A stretch of DNA of 64,000 nucleotides from Kushneria phyllosphaerae (GTDB lineage: Bacteria > Pseudomonadota > Gammaproteobacteria > Pseudomonadales > Halomonadaceae), in assembly GCF_900312995.1 (NCBI RefSeq), contig NZ_ONZI01000004.1, positions 248,001-312,000 on the forward strand, read 5' to 3'. The notes under the pieces were generated by a model. The model had not been told where the DNA came from, made no database searches, and saw nothing but the letters and a program-made list of their open reading frames with translations. Positions 38,638-48,295 of the stretch are shown here, piece by piece (the stretch's first letter is position 1; each line of letters starts with the position of its first letter). The position numbers and the translations under genes are program-made.

Positions 38638-39324
38638 TTAAAGAATCTGTTTGACGTCGTTGAAGGCGACACTGCCCATGTTGGGCCCCAAATCCAGCCT
38701 TGTAGCGTTACCGCCGGTCATGACGCCGCTGACATAACCGTATTGCAGCGCACGCGAGGCAACGGCTCGACCGCTGCCATCGGTGGCTGCAATGGAGACC
38801 TGATAGGTACCATCCTCAACGCGAGCATTGCTGGTGTCCGTGCCATCCCAGTTGAAGGACTGCACGCCGGCCTTGATCTCGCCCAATTCATATTGATTGA
38901 TGGTCCGGCCCGAGGCATCCGTAATGGTGGCGGTGACCTGGGCGGCATCGTCGTCAAGCTCGATACCAAAGGGCAGCACAGTGTCCTTGCCCACCTGAAC
39001 CTTGTTCCCTTCCACCAGCACGCCGCGGCCAACCATGGCGCCGGCCTGCAGTTTCTGGGAGGCATCAATCTGACCGGTAATGCTTGAAAGCGTGTCGTTG
39101 AGCTTGTCGATGCCGCTGACCGTATTGATCTGCGCAATCTGTGAGGTGAACTCGGAGTTCTCCATCGGATTGAGCGGATCCTGATTATTGAGCTGTGCCA
39201 CCAGCAGACTCATGAACTCTTCACCCAGTTCACTGGCGCTGGTCGCGCCCATACCGCTGTTGTTCGTGCCGGCGGTGTTACTGGTACCGTTCACACGGCT
39301 CACCAGAGCGTTGTCAAATGCCAT
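38638..39324 (-). CDS. flgD: Flagellar hook cap protein FlgD
   Basis: 228 residues. The N-terminal hook-capping motif FMSLLVAQLNNQDPLNPMENSEFTSQIAQIN is followed by a FlgD Ig-like/Tudor region (TATITDASGRTINQYELGEIKAGVQSFNWDGTD). GAGGAG precedes the ATG. It scaffolds FlgE polymerisation and is then replaced by FlgK. Confidence 0.96.
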   Translation of the reverse strand: MAFDNALVSRVNGTSNTAGTNNSGMGATSASELGEEFMSLLVAQLNNQDPLNPMENSEFTSQIAQINTVSGIDKLNDTLSSITGQIDASQKLQAGAMVGRGVLVEGNKVQVGKDTVLPFGIELDDDAAQVTATITDASGRTINQYELGEIKAGVQSFNWDGTDTSNARVEDGTYQVSIAATDGSGRAVASRALQYGYVSGVMTGGNATRLDLGPNMGSVAFNDVKQIL

Positions 39325-39347
39325 GATTTACTCCTCGATGATCCGGT

Positions 39348-39752
39348 TTACTGACCCAGCGTCAGCGTCTTGAGCATCAGTGTCTTGTTGGTATTAAGCA
39401 CTTCAACGTTGGCCTGATAGGAACGCGCCGCCGAAATCATGTTGACCATTTCAGCCGTGGTATCCACGTTGGGCATGCTGACGTAACCCTGATCGTCGGC
39501 TGCCGGATTTTTCGGATCAAAAAGACGTCGAAATTCGCTCTGGTCTTCACTGATTCCCGCCACGCGAACGCCGCCAATCTGCTGACCGGGCTCGCCGGCC
39601 ATTTCAAAGGTCAGCTGCCTGGCACGATAGGGCTGGCCATCAGGGCCTGCCACACTGTCTGCGTTGGCCAGGTTACTGGCGGTCACGTTCATGCGCTGTG
39701 ACTGCGCCGACAATGCCGACCCTGAAATATCGAAAACGCTGAAAAGACTCAT
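39348..39752 (-). CDS. flgC: Flagellar rod protein FlgC
   Basis: 134 residues, normal length. [34 protein letters not shown] at the start and [38 protein letters not shown] at the end are canonical rod motifs. 21 bases after flgB and 23 before flgD. Confidence 0.97.
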   Translation of the reverse strand: MSLFSVFDISGSALSAQSQRMNVTASNLANADSVAGPDGQPYRARQLTFEMAGEPGQQIGGVRVAGISEDQSEFRRLFDPKNPAADDQGYVSMPNVDTTAEMVNMISAARSYQANVEVLNTNKTLMLKTLTLGQ

Positions 39753-39773
39753 TGACTGTTCTCCTGTCGGTTA

Positions 39774-40196
39774 TCAGGACTCGCGCTGCATGGCGTTTTT
39801 CAGGCCCTGCAATCGACTGGTTAGAAACTGTACATCGGCCTGGTAGTGAACGGTGTTATCGGCGAAGTTGACGCGCTCCATATCCATGTCGACCGTATTG
39901 CCATCAAGGCTTGGCTGGGTCGGATTGCGATACAGCATGTCTATGCCGCCTGCACTGCCATTGGCCTGAGCCGCGATATGCCGACTGGAGGTCATGCTCA
40001 GTGACAGTCCGCTCTGCCCTTCTGCCCGCCCTTGATTAACGACACGATCCAGTTCGGTTCTGAAGTCAAAGTCGCGCGCCTTGTACCCGGGGGTGTCGGC
40101 ATTGGCGATGTTGGCTGACAGTACTTCCTGGCGCTCGGCACGCAGGTTAAGGGACTGCTGCAAAAAGTTGAGTGAGGCGTTGAGCCGGTCGATCAT
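39774..40196 (-). CDS. flgB: Flagellar rod protein FlgB
   Basis: 140 residues. LQQSLNLRAERQEVLSANIANADTPGYKARDFDF and the C-terminal DMERVNFADNTVHYQADVQFLTSRLQGLKNAM are family hallmarks. First gene of flgBCDE, divergent from flgA. The 209-base gap between them must carry both class-2 promoters; I cannot assign boxes. Confidence 0.96.
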   Translation of the reverse strand: MIDRLNASLNFLQQSLNLRAERQEVLSANIANADTPGYKARDFDFRTELDRVVNQGRAEGQSGLSLSMTSSRHIAAQANGSAGGIDMLYRNPTQPSLDGNTVDMDMERVNFADNTVHYQADVQFLTSRLQGLKNAMQRES

Positions 40197-40405
40197 GGAA
40201 GGTCACTCCATTGCGCCATGAATCATTAAGACAACAAAGGTTACTTTCTTTTACCTTTTGGAATGAGCGCAGCATAGAGAGCCTGCAACCCTCACCATTG
40301 AATGAAAAGGCCGCTTTTTAGGGGTCATTTCGCGCACTGTTTTTTTGAGCACCTGTCTAGAATGCACAGCATCCATGTAACCGTTTGATAACAACAGGCC
40401 ACGTC

Positions 40406-41116
40406 ATGTTGCTGCCCTTCATACGCTCTTACCGCAGGCACTGCCGCCATGGCGCCACCTTGTTACTGGTGGCGGCAGGGCTGGTCTGTGCCCCGGTTGA
40501 AGCCAATGAACAGGTCATTTATGACGTCATTGAAGGGTTTCTGCTGGAACAGACGGCGAGTGAAGATGGTGAAGTCACCATTGAACTCACACTGTCGCCG
40601 GCGGCAGCCATGGTCTGTCAGGCGCCTTCTCCTTTTTTGCCCGGGCGTGGCGGCAAGGTATCGGGCCGCACCTCGGTTGGCGTGCGTTGCCCGGGCGATG
40701 CACCCGAGACGAGATACTTTCAGGCCTATGTGCATATCAACGGACAGTACCCGGTGGTCAACCGCAATATCATGCCGGGCGATGTCATTGAAGAAAGTGA
40801 CCTTGACTGGCAGGAAGGAGATCTGACCCGGCTGTCCAGTCGTCTGGTCACCGATGCCTCTCAGCTGGTGGGACAGGTATCGCAGCGTCGTATTGCAGCG
40901 GGTCAGCCGTTTCAGACAGGCATGGTGAAGGCGCCCGTACTGATCCAGCGCGGTGCCGAAGTTGCGCTGCTGGTTCAGGGTAATGGTTTCATGATCACCA
41001 GCAGCGGGAAGGCGTTAAATGACGCAGGGCTTGGTGAAAGTGTTCGAGTTAGAATGCCCTCCGGCAGCATTATCAATGGTGAGGCAAGTCGCGAAGGAGT
41101 AGTGGAGGTTCACTAG
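40406..41116 (+). CDS. flgA: Flagellar P-ring assembly chaperone FlgA
   Basis: 236-residue periplasmic protein with an N-terminal signal (GATLLLVAAGLVCAPVEA). The C-terminal SAF-like domain is clear (YPVVNRNIMPGDVIEESDLDWQEGDLTRL, RIAAGQPFQTGMVKAPVLIQRGAEVALLVQGNGF, then GESVRVRMPSGSIINGEA). Start at ATG 40406 because it opens directly on the signal peptide; a TTG seven codons upstream is possible. flgM follows after 146 bases with its own late promoter. Confidence 0.93.
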   Translation: MLLPFIRSYRRHCRHGATLLLVAAGLVCAPVEANEQVIYDVIEGFLLEQTASEDGEVTIELTLSPAAAMVCQAPSPFLPGRGGKVSGRTSVGVRCPGDAPETRYFQAYVHINGQYPVVNRNIMPGDVIEESDLDWQEGDLTRLSSRLVTDASQLVGQVSQRRIAAGQPFQTGMVKAPVLIQRGAEVALLVQGNGFMITSSGKALNDAGLGESVRVRMPSGSIINGEASREGVVEVH

Positions 41117-41178
41117 TCCAAAAGGCAGTCACATTACGCACTGATATCCATTCGATACCTTTCGTTACCAGAACGGGT

Positions 41179-41205
41179 TAAAGAACCTGCCCGTGATGTC
41201 GATAA
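41179..41205 (+). promoter_or_regulatory. Sigma-28 (FliA) promoter of flgM-flgN
   Basis: TAAA (41179-41182), 15-base spacer, GTCGATAA (41198-41205; 7 of 8). It lies 57 bases before the flgM start codon, so FliA drives synthesis of its own anti-sigma factor. Confidence 0.9.
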
Positions 41206-41262
41206 TGGATACAACAGCGCTTGCCTGCGCCCCTTTATCAGCTCACCCGAGAGAGCATGACA

Positions 41263-41535
41263 ATGAAAATTGACAGCAACAACGGTTCCATCAACCGCAT
41301 TGCCAGCCCGGTACCGGCATCACGCGTTGCTACGCCTGAAGCCGCAAAGACCGAGCAGAGCGCCGCAACGCGCTGGGTCCCTTCCAGCGCTCAGGATGGC
41401 TCGCAGGATATTGATACGGCACGTGTCAACGAACTGCGTCAGGCCATTCGCGATGGCAGCTTTGAGGTTGATACCGGAAAAATTGCCGACGGTCTGATCG
41501 CAAGCGCGCAGGAGCTGCTTTCGAGCAAGGGCTGA
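41263..41535 (+). CDS. flgM: Anti-sigma-28 factor FlgM
   Basis: 90 residues. FlgM binds and inhibits FliA until it is exported through the finished hook. The Ser/Ala/Thr-rich, disordered N-terminal half and the C-terminal FliA-binding helices (IDTARVNELRQAIRDGSFEVDTGKIADGLIASAQELL) are typical. Start chosen at ATG 41263 (MKIDS), seven bases after GAGAG; ATG 41257 is an alternative. Confidence 0.94.
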   Translation: MKIDSNNGSINRIASPVPASRVATPEAAKTEQSAATRWVPSSAQDGSQDIDTARVNELRQAIRDGSFEVDTGKIADGLIASAQELLSSKG

Positions 41536-41573
41536 GGCATTCCTCTGTTTGAACGCCTTTGGAGAACACGTGG

Positions 41574-42029
41574 ATGAACGATTACGCCAACATCCTGAAT
41601 CAGATCGATGAGGCCCTCGGGCGCTTCATTGATTTACTCGACCATGAGGCCGAGATTCTGGACAGCCATCCGGTTGATATTGAAGCCCTGCTGCAAGCCT
41701 GTGAGCACAAGGGCACCTCAATGGTTCGACTGGATCAGCTCGAGCGCGCCCGAAGTGCCCTGCTTGAAAGCCGCGGTCTCGGTTCGGATCGCGCCACAAG
41801 CGACCGAGCGGCCATCAAACTCGAGCTCAACGAGCTATGGCAGCGTATTATCGAGCGCACCGAAGCGGCCGCGCAGCGTAATCGTCTCAACGGGTTTGTG
41901 ATTGGTCGACGTCTGGATTTCCATAGTCGTGCCCTTAACTTCCTTCAGACCGCAGCCGGCATGACCATGTACGGCCCCAACGGTCGCCAGCACAATATCG
42001 GCCGTTCCAGTACGCATCTTGTGGGCTGA
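41574..42029 (+). CDS. flgN: Flagellar export chaperone FlgN
   Basis: 151-residue helical cytoplasmic protein. FlgN carries FlgK and FlgL to the export gate. Weakly conserved family; support comes from length, helical content and position directly after flgM (38 bases). Near its end the phrase HSRALNFLQTAAGMTMYGPNGRQ is a common FlgN C-terminal pattern. Start at ATG 41574, nine bases after GGAG. Confidence 0.9.
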   Translation: MNDYANILNQIDEALGRFIDLLDHEAEILDSHPVDIEALLQACEHKGTSMVRLDQLERARSALLESRGLGSDRATSDRAAIKLELNELWQRIIERTEAAAQRNRLNGFVIGRRLDFHSRALNFLQTAAGMTMYGPNGRQHNIGRSSTHLVG

Positions 42030-42058
42030 GCGCAGATTCGACACTCAAGCATTAAAAA

Positions 42059-42089
42059 GGCCGCACCATGATTATGGCGCGGTCTTTTT
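42059..42089 (+). terminator. Terminator of flgM-flgN
   Basis: Stem GGCCGCACCAT/ATGGCGCGGTC (9 of 11 paired) with a 4-base loop and a TTTTT tail. It lies 29 bases after flgN. Confidence 0.85.
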
Positions 42090-42200
42090 GATTGTGCATT
42101 TGGCGCTTTACTCGAGCAAGTAAACACGGTCCCGGATCTGAATGCCTGTCAGGCAAAACCCTTTTCATTACCCTGCCGAATAGCCTGCAGCAGGCGTGAT

Positions 42201-42635
42201 TTACTGGTCCTGCAGCCGATAGTTGACGAATACCTGGGCGGCCCCGCCCCGCACCGGATGCTTGAGCATGCCCTTGCCGGGCAGCACAAAGTGAAGTGAC
42301 AGCGGCGTACTGGCCGGCAGCCCGGCAAGGGCGTCCGTATTGCCGTGAGCCATATTCAGTGCCACGCATTCTGATGGCGTACACAGCGAAGCCTCGGGCA
42401 GCACATCCCCCGGGCCCAGCTCATAGCGCCAGAAAAGCTCGGTGAACCGGCTGCCAGCGGGCGCATTCTCGGCATTCGCCAGCGCCACCCGGTACTCCCA
42501 TCCCTTTTGCGCCATGTCAGGAAGATTGACCTGAACGGGAATGGCGCCCCCCGCTGCTTCAGCACAGGCCGCCGGCAATGCCCATGCGGCGGCGATCGTG
42601 AACCATGATATCGGCCGAGCCTTTATCTTTATCAT
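42201..42635 (-). CDS. flhE: Flagellar protein FlhE
   Basis: 144-residue periplasmic protein with a Sec signal (ISWFTIAAAWALPAACAEA). The family pattern is L-C-x-x-x-x-C-V (LCTPSECVALN) followed by the C-terminal VFVNYR. In enteric bacteria FlhE limits proton leakage through the export gate. Its start overlaps the flhA stop by 4 bases (ATGA), so it is coupled to flhA as in enterobacteria. Confidence 0.85.
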   Translation of the reverse strand: MIKIKARPISWFTIAAAWALPAACAEAAGGAIPVQVNLPDMAQKGWEYRVALANAENAPAGSRFTELFWRYELGPGDVLPEASLCTPSECVALNMAHGNTDALAGLPASTPLSLHFVLPGKGMLKHPVRGGAAQVFVNYRLQDQ

Positions 42636-44716
42636 GACTGCGATCCGATAATGGCCGTCACACGAATCTGGCGCTCTTCAGGGATCTCTGCCTGAGAGAG
42701 CACCACCAGACGCGGCAGGCGTCGACGCAAAAACCGCGACAGCAGCGAGCGCACGCCATGCTGTACCACCAGTACGGCCGGCAGCCCGCGCTCTTCCTGG
42801 CGCTGAACAGCGGTTTCTGCCTGTTGAATCAACGTATCGGCAAGACCAGGCTCCAGCGCCCCGCCATTGTTGAGCGCCTGCATCAGCATTTTTTCCAGAT
42901 CGACATCAAGGCTGATCACTTCGGCAGGCTCCTGCCCGGGGAAATACTGCTGCGTAATGGCACGGCCCAGCGCCAGTCGCACGGCGGCGGTCAGCTCCAT
43001 GGCATCAGTGGTATGGCCACCATGATCGGCCAGGGTGTCAATGATGGTGCGCATATCGCGGATCGACACATCTTCCGACAATAGCTGCTGCAGGATTCGG
43101 GTCAGTGTGGTCATTGAAATCAGCTTGGGCACGACTTCCTCGACCAGGCTCGGCGATTCCTTCGCCAGTCGATCCAGCAGCTTCTGGGTTTCACTACGGC
43201 CCATCATTTCACTGGCGTGCTCACCGAGCAGGTGATTAAGGTGCGTGGCCACAACCGTGCTGGCATCGACCACGGTAAAGCCCTGCATCTGGGCCTGATC
43301 ACGCTGCGTGGCCTCAATCCAGGTAGCGGGCAGACCAAACGCCGGATCTTTCGTGACACGGCCCTCAAGATTGCCCATCGCCTGACCGGGATCAATGGCC
43401 AGATACTGTCCGGGCCATGCCTCTCCTTCGCCAATCAGAACGCCATTGAGCGCGATGCGATACTGCTGTGGCTGCAGGGACAGGTTGTCGCGAATATGAA
43501 CCACCGGCGGCAGGAACCCTACCTCCTGGGCAAACTTCTTGCGCAGACTCTTGATGCGCTTCAAAAGCTCGCCGTCCTGGTTCTGATCCACCAGCGGAAT
43601 CAGGCGGTGGCCAACCTCAAGACCCAGCGGATCAACCAGCTGAACATCGTCCCAGCTGGCTTCATGGCTGTCCGTGGTGGCCGCCGGGGCCGGTTGCGTT
43701 TCCTCGACAATGGCCGCTTCCTGCTTTTTCTTGTTCAGATACCAGCCCAGGCCGCCCAGCATGCAGGTGAACAACAAAAACACGATATTGGGCATGCCGG
43801 GAATGATACCCAGAAGACCGACAACGCCTGCTGTCAGATAAAGAACACGTGGATTGGTAAACAGCTGGCCCAGCAGCTGCTGACCCACGTCCTGCTCGGT
43901 GTTAACGCGCGATACGGTCACACCGGCCGCAGTAGAAATGATCAGGGCCGGAATCTGGCCGACCAGGCCATCCCCGATGGTCAACAGCGTATAGGTGTGG
44001 GCAGCATCGCCGACCGAAAGCCCGTGCTGAGCCACGCCTACTATCAGCCCGCCCACGATGTTGATGACCATGATCAGGATACCGGCGACGGCATCACCGC
44101 GTACAAATTTGCTGGCACCATCCATGGAACCGAAAAATTCGGCTTCCTGAGAGATCTCTTTACGCCGTTCACGCGCGAATTTTTCATCGATCAGACCGGC
44201 ATTGAGATCGGCATCGATGGCCATCTGCTTGCCGGGCATGGCATCCAGAGTAAAGCGCGCGCCGACTTCAGCAATACGGCCCGCACCCTTGGTGATAACC
44301 ATGAAGTTGATAACGACCAGAATGACGAACACCACCAGACCCACGGCAAAGTTACCGCCGACCAGAAACTCGGCAAACGCCTCGATGACCTTGCCAGCAG
44401 CGTCACCGCCGTTATGCCCTTCCAACAGCACCACACGCGTCGAGGCCACGTTGAGCGACAGCCGCAGCAGCGTTGAAAACAGCAGCACCGCCGGGAAGGC
44501 AGCAAACTCGAGCGGTTTGGTGGTGAACATGCTCACCAGCAGCACCATGATCGACAGGGCAATATTAAAGGTAAACAGCATGTCGAGAATAAATGGTGGC
44601 AGCGGCAGCACCATCATCGACAGAATCATCAGAATCAGGACCGGGCCGGCCAGAAACTTCAGCTGGCTGCTCTGAGTCAGACCGCCCCGGGAAAACAGTG
44701 CACTCAATGCATTCAT
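42632..44716 (-). CDS. flhA: Flagellar export gate protein FlhA
   Basis: 694 residues. Eight hydrophobic segments in the first ~330 residues (PVLILMILSMMVLPLPPFILDMLFTFNIALSIMVLL at the start) with the conserved FHIPEP-type loop (KGAGRIAEVGARFTLDAMPGKQMAIDADLNAG). The large cytoplasmic ring domain that docks chaperone-cargo complexes follows (LGLEVGHRLIPL, then IRDNLSLQPQQYRIALNG). Transcribed with flhB (69 bases upstream) and flhE. Confidence 0.97.
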   Translation of the reverse strand: MNALSALFSRGGLTQSSQLKFLAGPVLILMILSMMVLPLPPFILDMLFTFNIALSIMVLLVSMFTTKPLEFAAFPAVLLFSTLLRLSLNVASTRVVLLEGHNGGDAAGKVIEAFAEFLVGGNFAVGLVVFVILVVINFMVITKGAGRIAEVGARFTLDAMPGKQMAIDADLNAGLIDEKFARERRKEISQEAEFFGSMDGASKFVRGDAVAGILIMVINIVGGLIVGVAQHGLSVGDAAHTYTLLTIGDGLVGQIPALIISTAAGVTVSRVNTEQDVGQQLLGQLFTNPRVLYLTAGVVGLLGIIPGMPNIVFLLFTCMLGGLGWYLNKKKQEAAIVEETQPAPAATTDSHEASWDDVQLVDPLGLEVGHRLIPLVDQNQDGELLKRIKSLRKKFAQEVGFLPPVVHIRDNLSLQPQQYRIALNGVLIGEGEAWPGQYLAIDPGQAMGNLEGRVTKDPAFGLPATWIEATQRDQAQMQGFTVVDASTVVATHLNHLLGEHASEMMGRSETQKLLDRLAKESPSLVEEVVPKLISMTTLTRILQQLLSEDVSIRDMRTIIDTLADHGGHTTDAMELTAAVRLALGRAITQQYFPGQEPAEVISLDVDLEKMLMQALNNGGALEPGLADTLIQQAETAVQRQEERGLPAVLVVQHGVRSLLSRFLRRRLPRLVVLSQAEIPEERQIRVTAIIGSQS

Positions 44717-44785
44717 GTCAGCGATGACCTGTCATGGTGAATAGGTTGTCCGGCGCCTTTAATGGGCAACGCAGCGCCCCGGGCA

Positions 44786-45952
44786 TCATTGTTCATTGTT
44801 GTCCTCGTCATCCGAGGGTGACGGGGTATAGGCCATCTCTTCAGGCACCTCGATATGGCCGGGTCGTTTTGGCGTTTTACCCCCCTCGCTGCGATGGCGG
44901 CGCAGCTGATACACCCAGGCCAGCACTTCAGCAACGGCGGTATACAGTGCGGCAGGAATTTCCCGGCCCAGCTCACCGTGTCGATACAGTGAACGCGCCA
45001 GCGCCGGGGCCTCCAGAAAGGGAATACGGTTCTCCTGACCCAGCTCGCGAATTTTGGCAGCCACGGCATCAGCCCCCTTCGCCACCACCCGCGGGGCCCC
45101 CATCTCGTCGTCCTTATAGGCCAGCGCCACGGCAAAATGGGTCGGGTTGGTAATAATGACGTCGGCCTTGGGCACCTCACTCATCATGCGTCGGCGTGCG
45201 ATCGCCTGCTGCTGCTGGCGAATACGGCCCTTGACGTGTGGGTCCCCTTCGGACTCCTTGTGTTCCTGGCGAATATCTTCCCGGCTCATGCGGAGCTTTT
45301 TGGTGTGGCTCCAAAGCTGATAAGGCACATCGATAAGGATGACAAAGATGAAGGACAGCAGGATCAGGGCGCAGCAGAACACCACCAGCAGCATCATGTG
45401 ACGCATGGCCGACTGGATGCTTTCTCCGGCAAGCCCCAGCAACTCGCCCTGGTGGGTATAGATAAAGTAGGCCGCGACCAGCGCTATCAACAGTGACTTG
45501 GCAATGGTCTTGACCAGCTCTGCCAGCGCCTGACTGGAAAAAATACGCTTTAGACCAGCACCCGGATTGAGCTTTTTGATATCCACCTTGATGGACTTGG
45601 TCGAAAACAGCCAGCCACCCAGCGCCATGGGCGCCATCAGCGCAACCACACCCATGATGCCCATGATTGGCGCAATGGCCAGCAGTGCCCGACCACCCAG
45701 CGCCGAGACATTGATCATCATTCGAGTGGGATCACGGGCGACTTCCGAATCAAAGGTGAGCCCGTCCATCATGACGTCTGACAGCGTCTCTCCCATCCAG
45801 CTCATGCACAGCGCAAGGCCGGCCGCCCCGACGCTGAGCATCAGGAAGGTGGTCAACTCACGTGAACGGGCAACCTGGCCCTCTTCACGGGCTTTTTCAA
45901 TGCGTCGTGCCGTAGGCTCTTCGGTTTTTTCTGCGTCGCTGTCGCCGGACAT
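44786..45952 (-). CDS. flhB: Flagellar export switch protein FlhB
   Basis: 388 residues. Four transmembrane segments precede a cytoplasmic domain with the self-cleaving NPTH motif at residues 269-272 (VIITNPTHFAVALAYKDD). Cleavage plus FliK contact changes export from rod/hook to filament proteins. The tail after ~355 is charged and Pro/Asp/Glu-rich. A separate paralogue of the fragment downstream of NPTH is encoded at 57918-58205. Confidence 0.97.
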   Translation of the reverse strand: MSGDSDAEKTEEPTARRIEKAREEGQVARSRELTTFLMLSVGAAGLALCMSWMGETLSDVMMDGLTFDSEVARDPTRMMINVSALGGRALLAIAPIMGIMGVVALMAPMALGGWLFSTKSIKVDIKKLNPGAGLKRIFSSQALAELVKTIAKSLLIALVAAYFIYTHQGELLGLAGESIQSAMRHMMLLVVFCCALILLSFIFVILIDVPYQLWSHTKKLRMSREDIRQEHKESEGDPHVKGRIRQQQQAIARRRMMSEVPKADVIITNPTHFAVALAYKDDEMGAPRVVAKGADAVAAKIRELGQENRIPFLEAPALARSLYRHGELGREIPAALYTAVAEVLAWVYQLRRHRSEGGKTPKRPGHIEVPEEMAYTPSPSDDEDNNEQ

Positions 45953-46028
45953 TTCGACCCCATGAAATCATGTAGAGCATCGTGCTCACTGGGCGACATT
46001 GTGCGAGGAAGGAGGGGAAAACAATCGC

Positions 46029-46060
46029 TCGAATAGCCCGCCCGAGGGAGAGCTATTCGA
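46029..46060 (-). terminator. Probable terminator between cheZ and flhB
   Basis: A 9-bp perfect stem TCGAATAGC/GCTATTCGA with a 14-base interior; the minus-strand sequence beyond is GCGATTGTTTTCC. It lies 21 bases after the cheZ stop. The T run is displaced, so strength is uncertain. Confidence 0.55.
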
Positions 46061-46081
46061 CACATAAGCAGGAAATATGAA

Positions 46082-46750
46082 CTAGAACCCGAGGCTGTCG
46101 AGCAGATCGTCGACCTGAGACTGATCGGTCACGATATCGGTGCGCCCTTCCGTCTTGATCTGGGGCCCGTTGAGCAGGCCTTCGGGGGTCTTGCTGGTGC
46201 TCTCCCTTGCACGCTCGCGCATGGCTTCAGAAGGCATATTGTCGATCAGCACCTGCAGGAGTTCACGCTCGATCTCGCGGATGACCTCCATCATTTTCTT
46301 GATGACCTGACCGGTCAGATCCTGAAAGTCCTGGGCCATCATGACTTCCATCAGCTGACTCTGGGTCGCACGGGTCTGTGCCGGCACCCATTCAAGATAG
46401 GCGCGGGTGTCCCCGACCAGATCACGCGCTTCGGCCTGCTCAAGCGGCTTGTCGAACCACTGATCCCAGCGCCCGGCGAGCTCGGCCGACTGCTTTTCAA
46501 TGTTGTCCTGAATGGGCTGAGCAATTTCGATGGCATTGAGCGAGCGCTCGGCGGCCTGCTCGGTCATGGAAGCAATGTAGCTCAGGCGATCGCGGGAATC
46601 GGGAATGGCCTGCGCGGCCTTCTCGACTTCCTTGTCCAGACCCAGCTCTCGCATATTGTCACGCAACGCACGCGTCAGATGACCGATTCTGGCAATAAGG
46701 TCCGGCGGGATCGCATCTTCTGCGTTCTGCGGTTTGGCATTGGCTGTCAT
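46082..46750 (-). CDS. cheZ: Chemotaxis phosphatase CheZ
   Basis: 222 residues. CheZ dephosphorylates CheY-P to end a tumble signal. The catalytic helix is intact (MAQDFQDLTGQVIKKMMEVI, with the Asp and Gln that position water), and the C-terminal CheY-binding peptide is present (SQVDDLLDSLGF). 30 bases downstream of cheY. Confidence 0.96.
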   Translation of the reverse strand: MTANAKPQNAEDAIPPDLIARIGHLTRALRDNMRELGLDKEVEKAAQAIPDSRDRLSYIASMTEQAAERSLNAIEIAQPIQDNIEKQSAELAGRWDQWFDKPLEQAEARDLVGDTRAYLEWVPAQTRATQSQLMEVMMAQDFQDLTGQVIKKMMEVIREIERELLQVLIDNMPSEAMRERARESTSKTPEGLLNGPQIKTEGRTDIVTDQSQVDDLLDSLGF

Positions 46751-46780
46751 GTCGTTAACTCCCGATGGCTATCCGCAGAC

Positions 46781-47170
46781 TTATTTATCGAGCTTTTCGA
46801 AGATCTTGTTCAGCTTTTCTTCGAGCGTCGCGGCGGTAAAGGGTTTCACCACGTAACCATTGGCGCCGGCCTGCGCTGCCGCAATGATGTTTTCCTTTTT
46901 GGCTTCTGCCGTGACCATCAACACCGGAAGATGCTTGAGGTTGTCATCGGCACGAATCTGCTTGAGCATTTCCAGCCCGTCCAGGTTCGGCATGTTCCAG
47001 TCAGAGACCACAAAGCCAAAGCTGTCACTGCGAAGCTTTGCCAGACCATCGACGCCGTCTTCGGCCTCATCAACATTGTTGAAGCCAAGCTCCTTGAGGA
47101 GGTTGCGCACGATACGACGCATGGTGGGAAAGTCGTCCACCACCAGGATGTGAATGTTCTTGTCAGCCAT
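46781..47170 (-). CDS. cheY: Chemotaxis response regulator CheY
   Basis: 129 residues, very close to enterobacterial CheY. Acidic pair Asp12-Asp13, phospho-acceptor Asp57 ([10 protein letters not shown]), Thr in [10 protein letters not shown] and Lys in VVKPF are present. Phospho-CheY binds FliM. Start at ATG 47170 (MADKN) by alignment; ATG 47179 three codons upstream has AGGA one base before it. Confidence 0.97.
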   Translation of the reverse strand: MADKNIHILVVDDFPTMRRIVRNLLKELGFNNVDEAEDGVDGLAKLRSDSFGFVVSDWNMPNLDGLEMLKQIRADDNLKHLPVLMVTAEAKKENIIAAAQAGANGYVVKPFTAATLEEKLNKIFEKLDK

Positions 47171-47233
47171 GTCTGCCATTTCCTTTTCAAATAAGTGCGC
47201 TTGCGCGCGAGTCAACGATTCAGTGGTGCTGCG

Positions 47234-48295
47234 CTAGACGCGCAGCGCCTGACGATTATTGCCACCCAGCTGTGCCAGCGCTCGCTCGCACATGCTGGTA
47301 ATGGGGACGATTTCACATGCAGCACCCAGAGCTATGGCTTCACGCGGCATGCCAAAGACCACACAGCTGGCTTCATCCTGCGCCAGCGTCCAGGCACCGG
47401 CTTCGCGCATCTTCAAAAGCCCCTGAGCACCATCCTTGCCCATACCGGTCAACAGCACGCCAATGGCATTCTTGCCTGCGCTGATGGCGGCGGATTCAAA
47501 CAGCGCATCAACGGAAGGCCTGTGCCGATTGATGGGCGCTTCATGGTCCAGTGAAATCACATAGTTGGCGCCGCTTCGAATCAGACGCAGGTGCGCTTCA
47601 CCACCGGGTGCCAGATAGGCATGACCGGGCAGCACGCGCTCGCCATGCACGGCTTCGCGAACGCTGATGCGGCAAAGACTGTCCAGGCGCGCAGCAAAGG
47701 ATTTGGTAAACCCGGCCGGCATGTGCTGGGTAATCAGTATTGCCGGGCTGTCCGAGGGCAGCGGCATCAAGAATTCTCGAATCGCCTCTGTTCCGCCCGT
47801 TGAGGCACCAACGATCAGAAGCTTCTCGCTGGAATACAGGGGTGCACGAAGGGCCGCCGGCGCAGTCGTTGACGACGGCTGAGCCACCTTGAGCTTTGCC
47901 CTGGAGGCCGCTCGGATCTTGTCGGTAATGGCATGAGCGTATTCGGCCATGCCTTCTCGAATGCCAAGCTGTGGCTTGGTCACGAAATCCACCGCGCCCA
48001 GCTCAAGCGCCCGCATGGTAATTTCCGAGCCGCGCTCTGTCAGGGAAGAGACCATGACGACCGGCATGGGCCGCAGGCGCATGAGCCTTTCCAGAAAATC
48101 CAGACCATCCATGCGCGGCATTTCGACATCCAGTGTCAGTACATCGGGATTGGTCCGTTTGATCAGATCACGAGCCACCAGAGGATCCGGGGCCGTGGCA
48201 ACCACTTCCATGTCCGGTTCCTGATTGATGATTTCGCTGATCAGGCTGCGAATCAGTGCCGAATCGTCAACACACAATACCTTGATCTTGCTCAC
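47234..48295 (-). CDS. cheB: Chemoreceptor methylesterase/deamidase CheB
   Basis: 353 residues. Receiver domain with phospho-acceptor Asp56 ([11 protein letters not shown]), a linker, then the esterase domain with catalytic Ser ([10 protein letters not shown]), His (ITQHMPAGF) and Asp ([10 protein letters not shown]). It removes receptor methyl groups for adaptation. Start overlaps the cheD stop by 4 bases (ATGA). Confidence 0.97.
   Translation of the reverse strand: MSKIKVLCVDDSALIRSLISEIINQEPDMEVVATAPDPLVARDLIKRTNPDVLTLDVEMPRMDGLDFLERLMRLRPMPVVMVSSLTERGSEITMRALELGAVDFVTKPQLGIREGMAEYAHAITDKIRAASRAKLKVAQPSSTTAPAALRAPLYSSEKLLIVGASTGGTEAIREFLMPLPSDSPAILITQHMPAGFTKSFAARLDSLCRISVREAVHGERVLPGHAYLAPGGEAHLRLIRSGANYVISLDHEAPINRHRPSVDALFESAAISAGKNAIGVLLTGMGKDGAQGLLKMREAGAWTLAQDEASCVVFGMPREAIALGAACEIVPITSMCERALAQLGGNNRQALRV

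Noticed and set aside
43217..44476. 419-codon plus-strand frame over flhA
   Set aside because: Antisense shadow of flhA; low-complexity His/Gln/Asp-rich translation without a ribosome-binding site.
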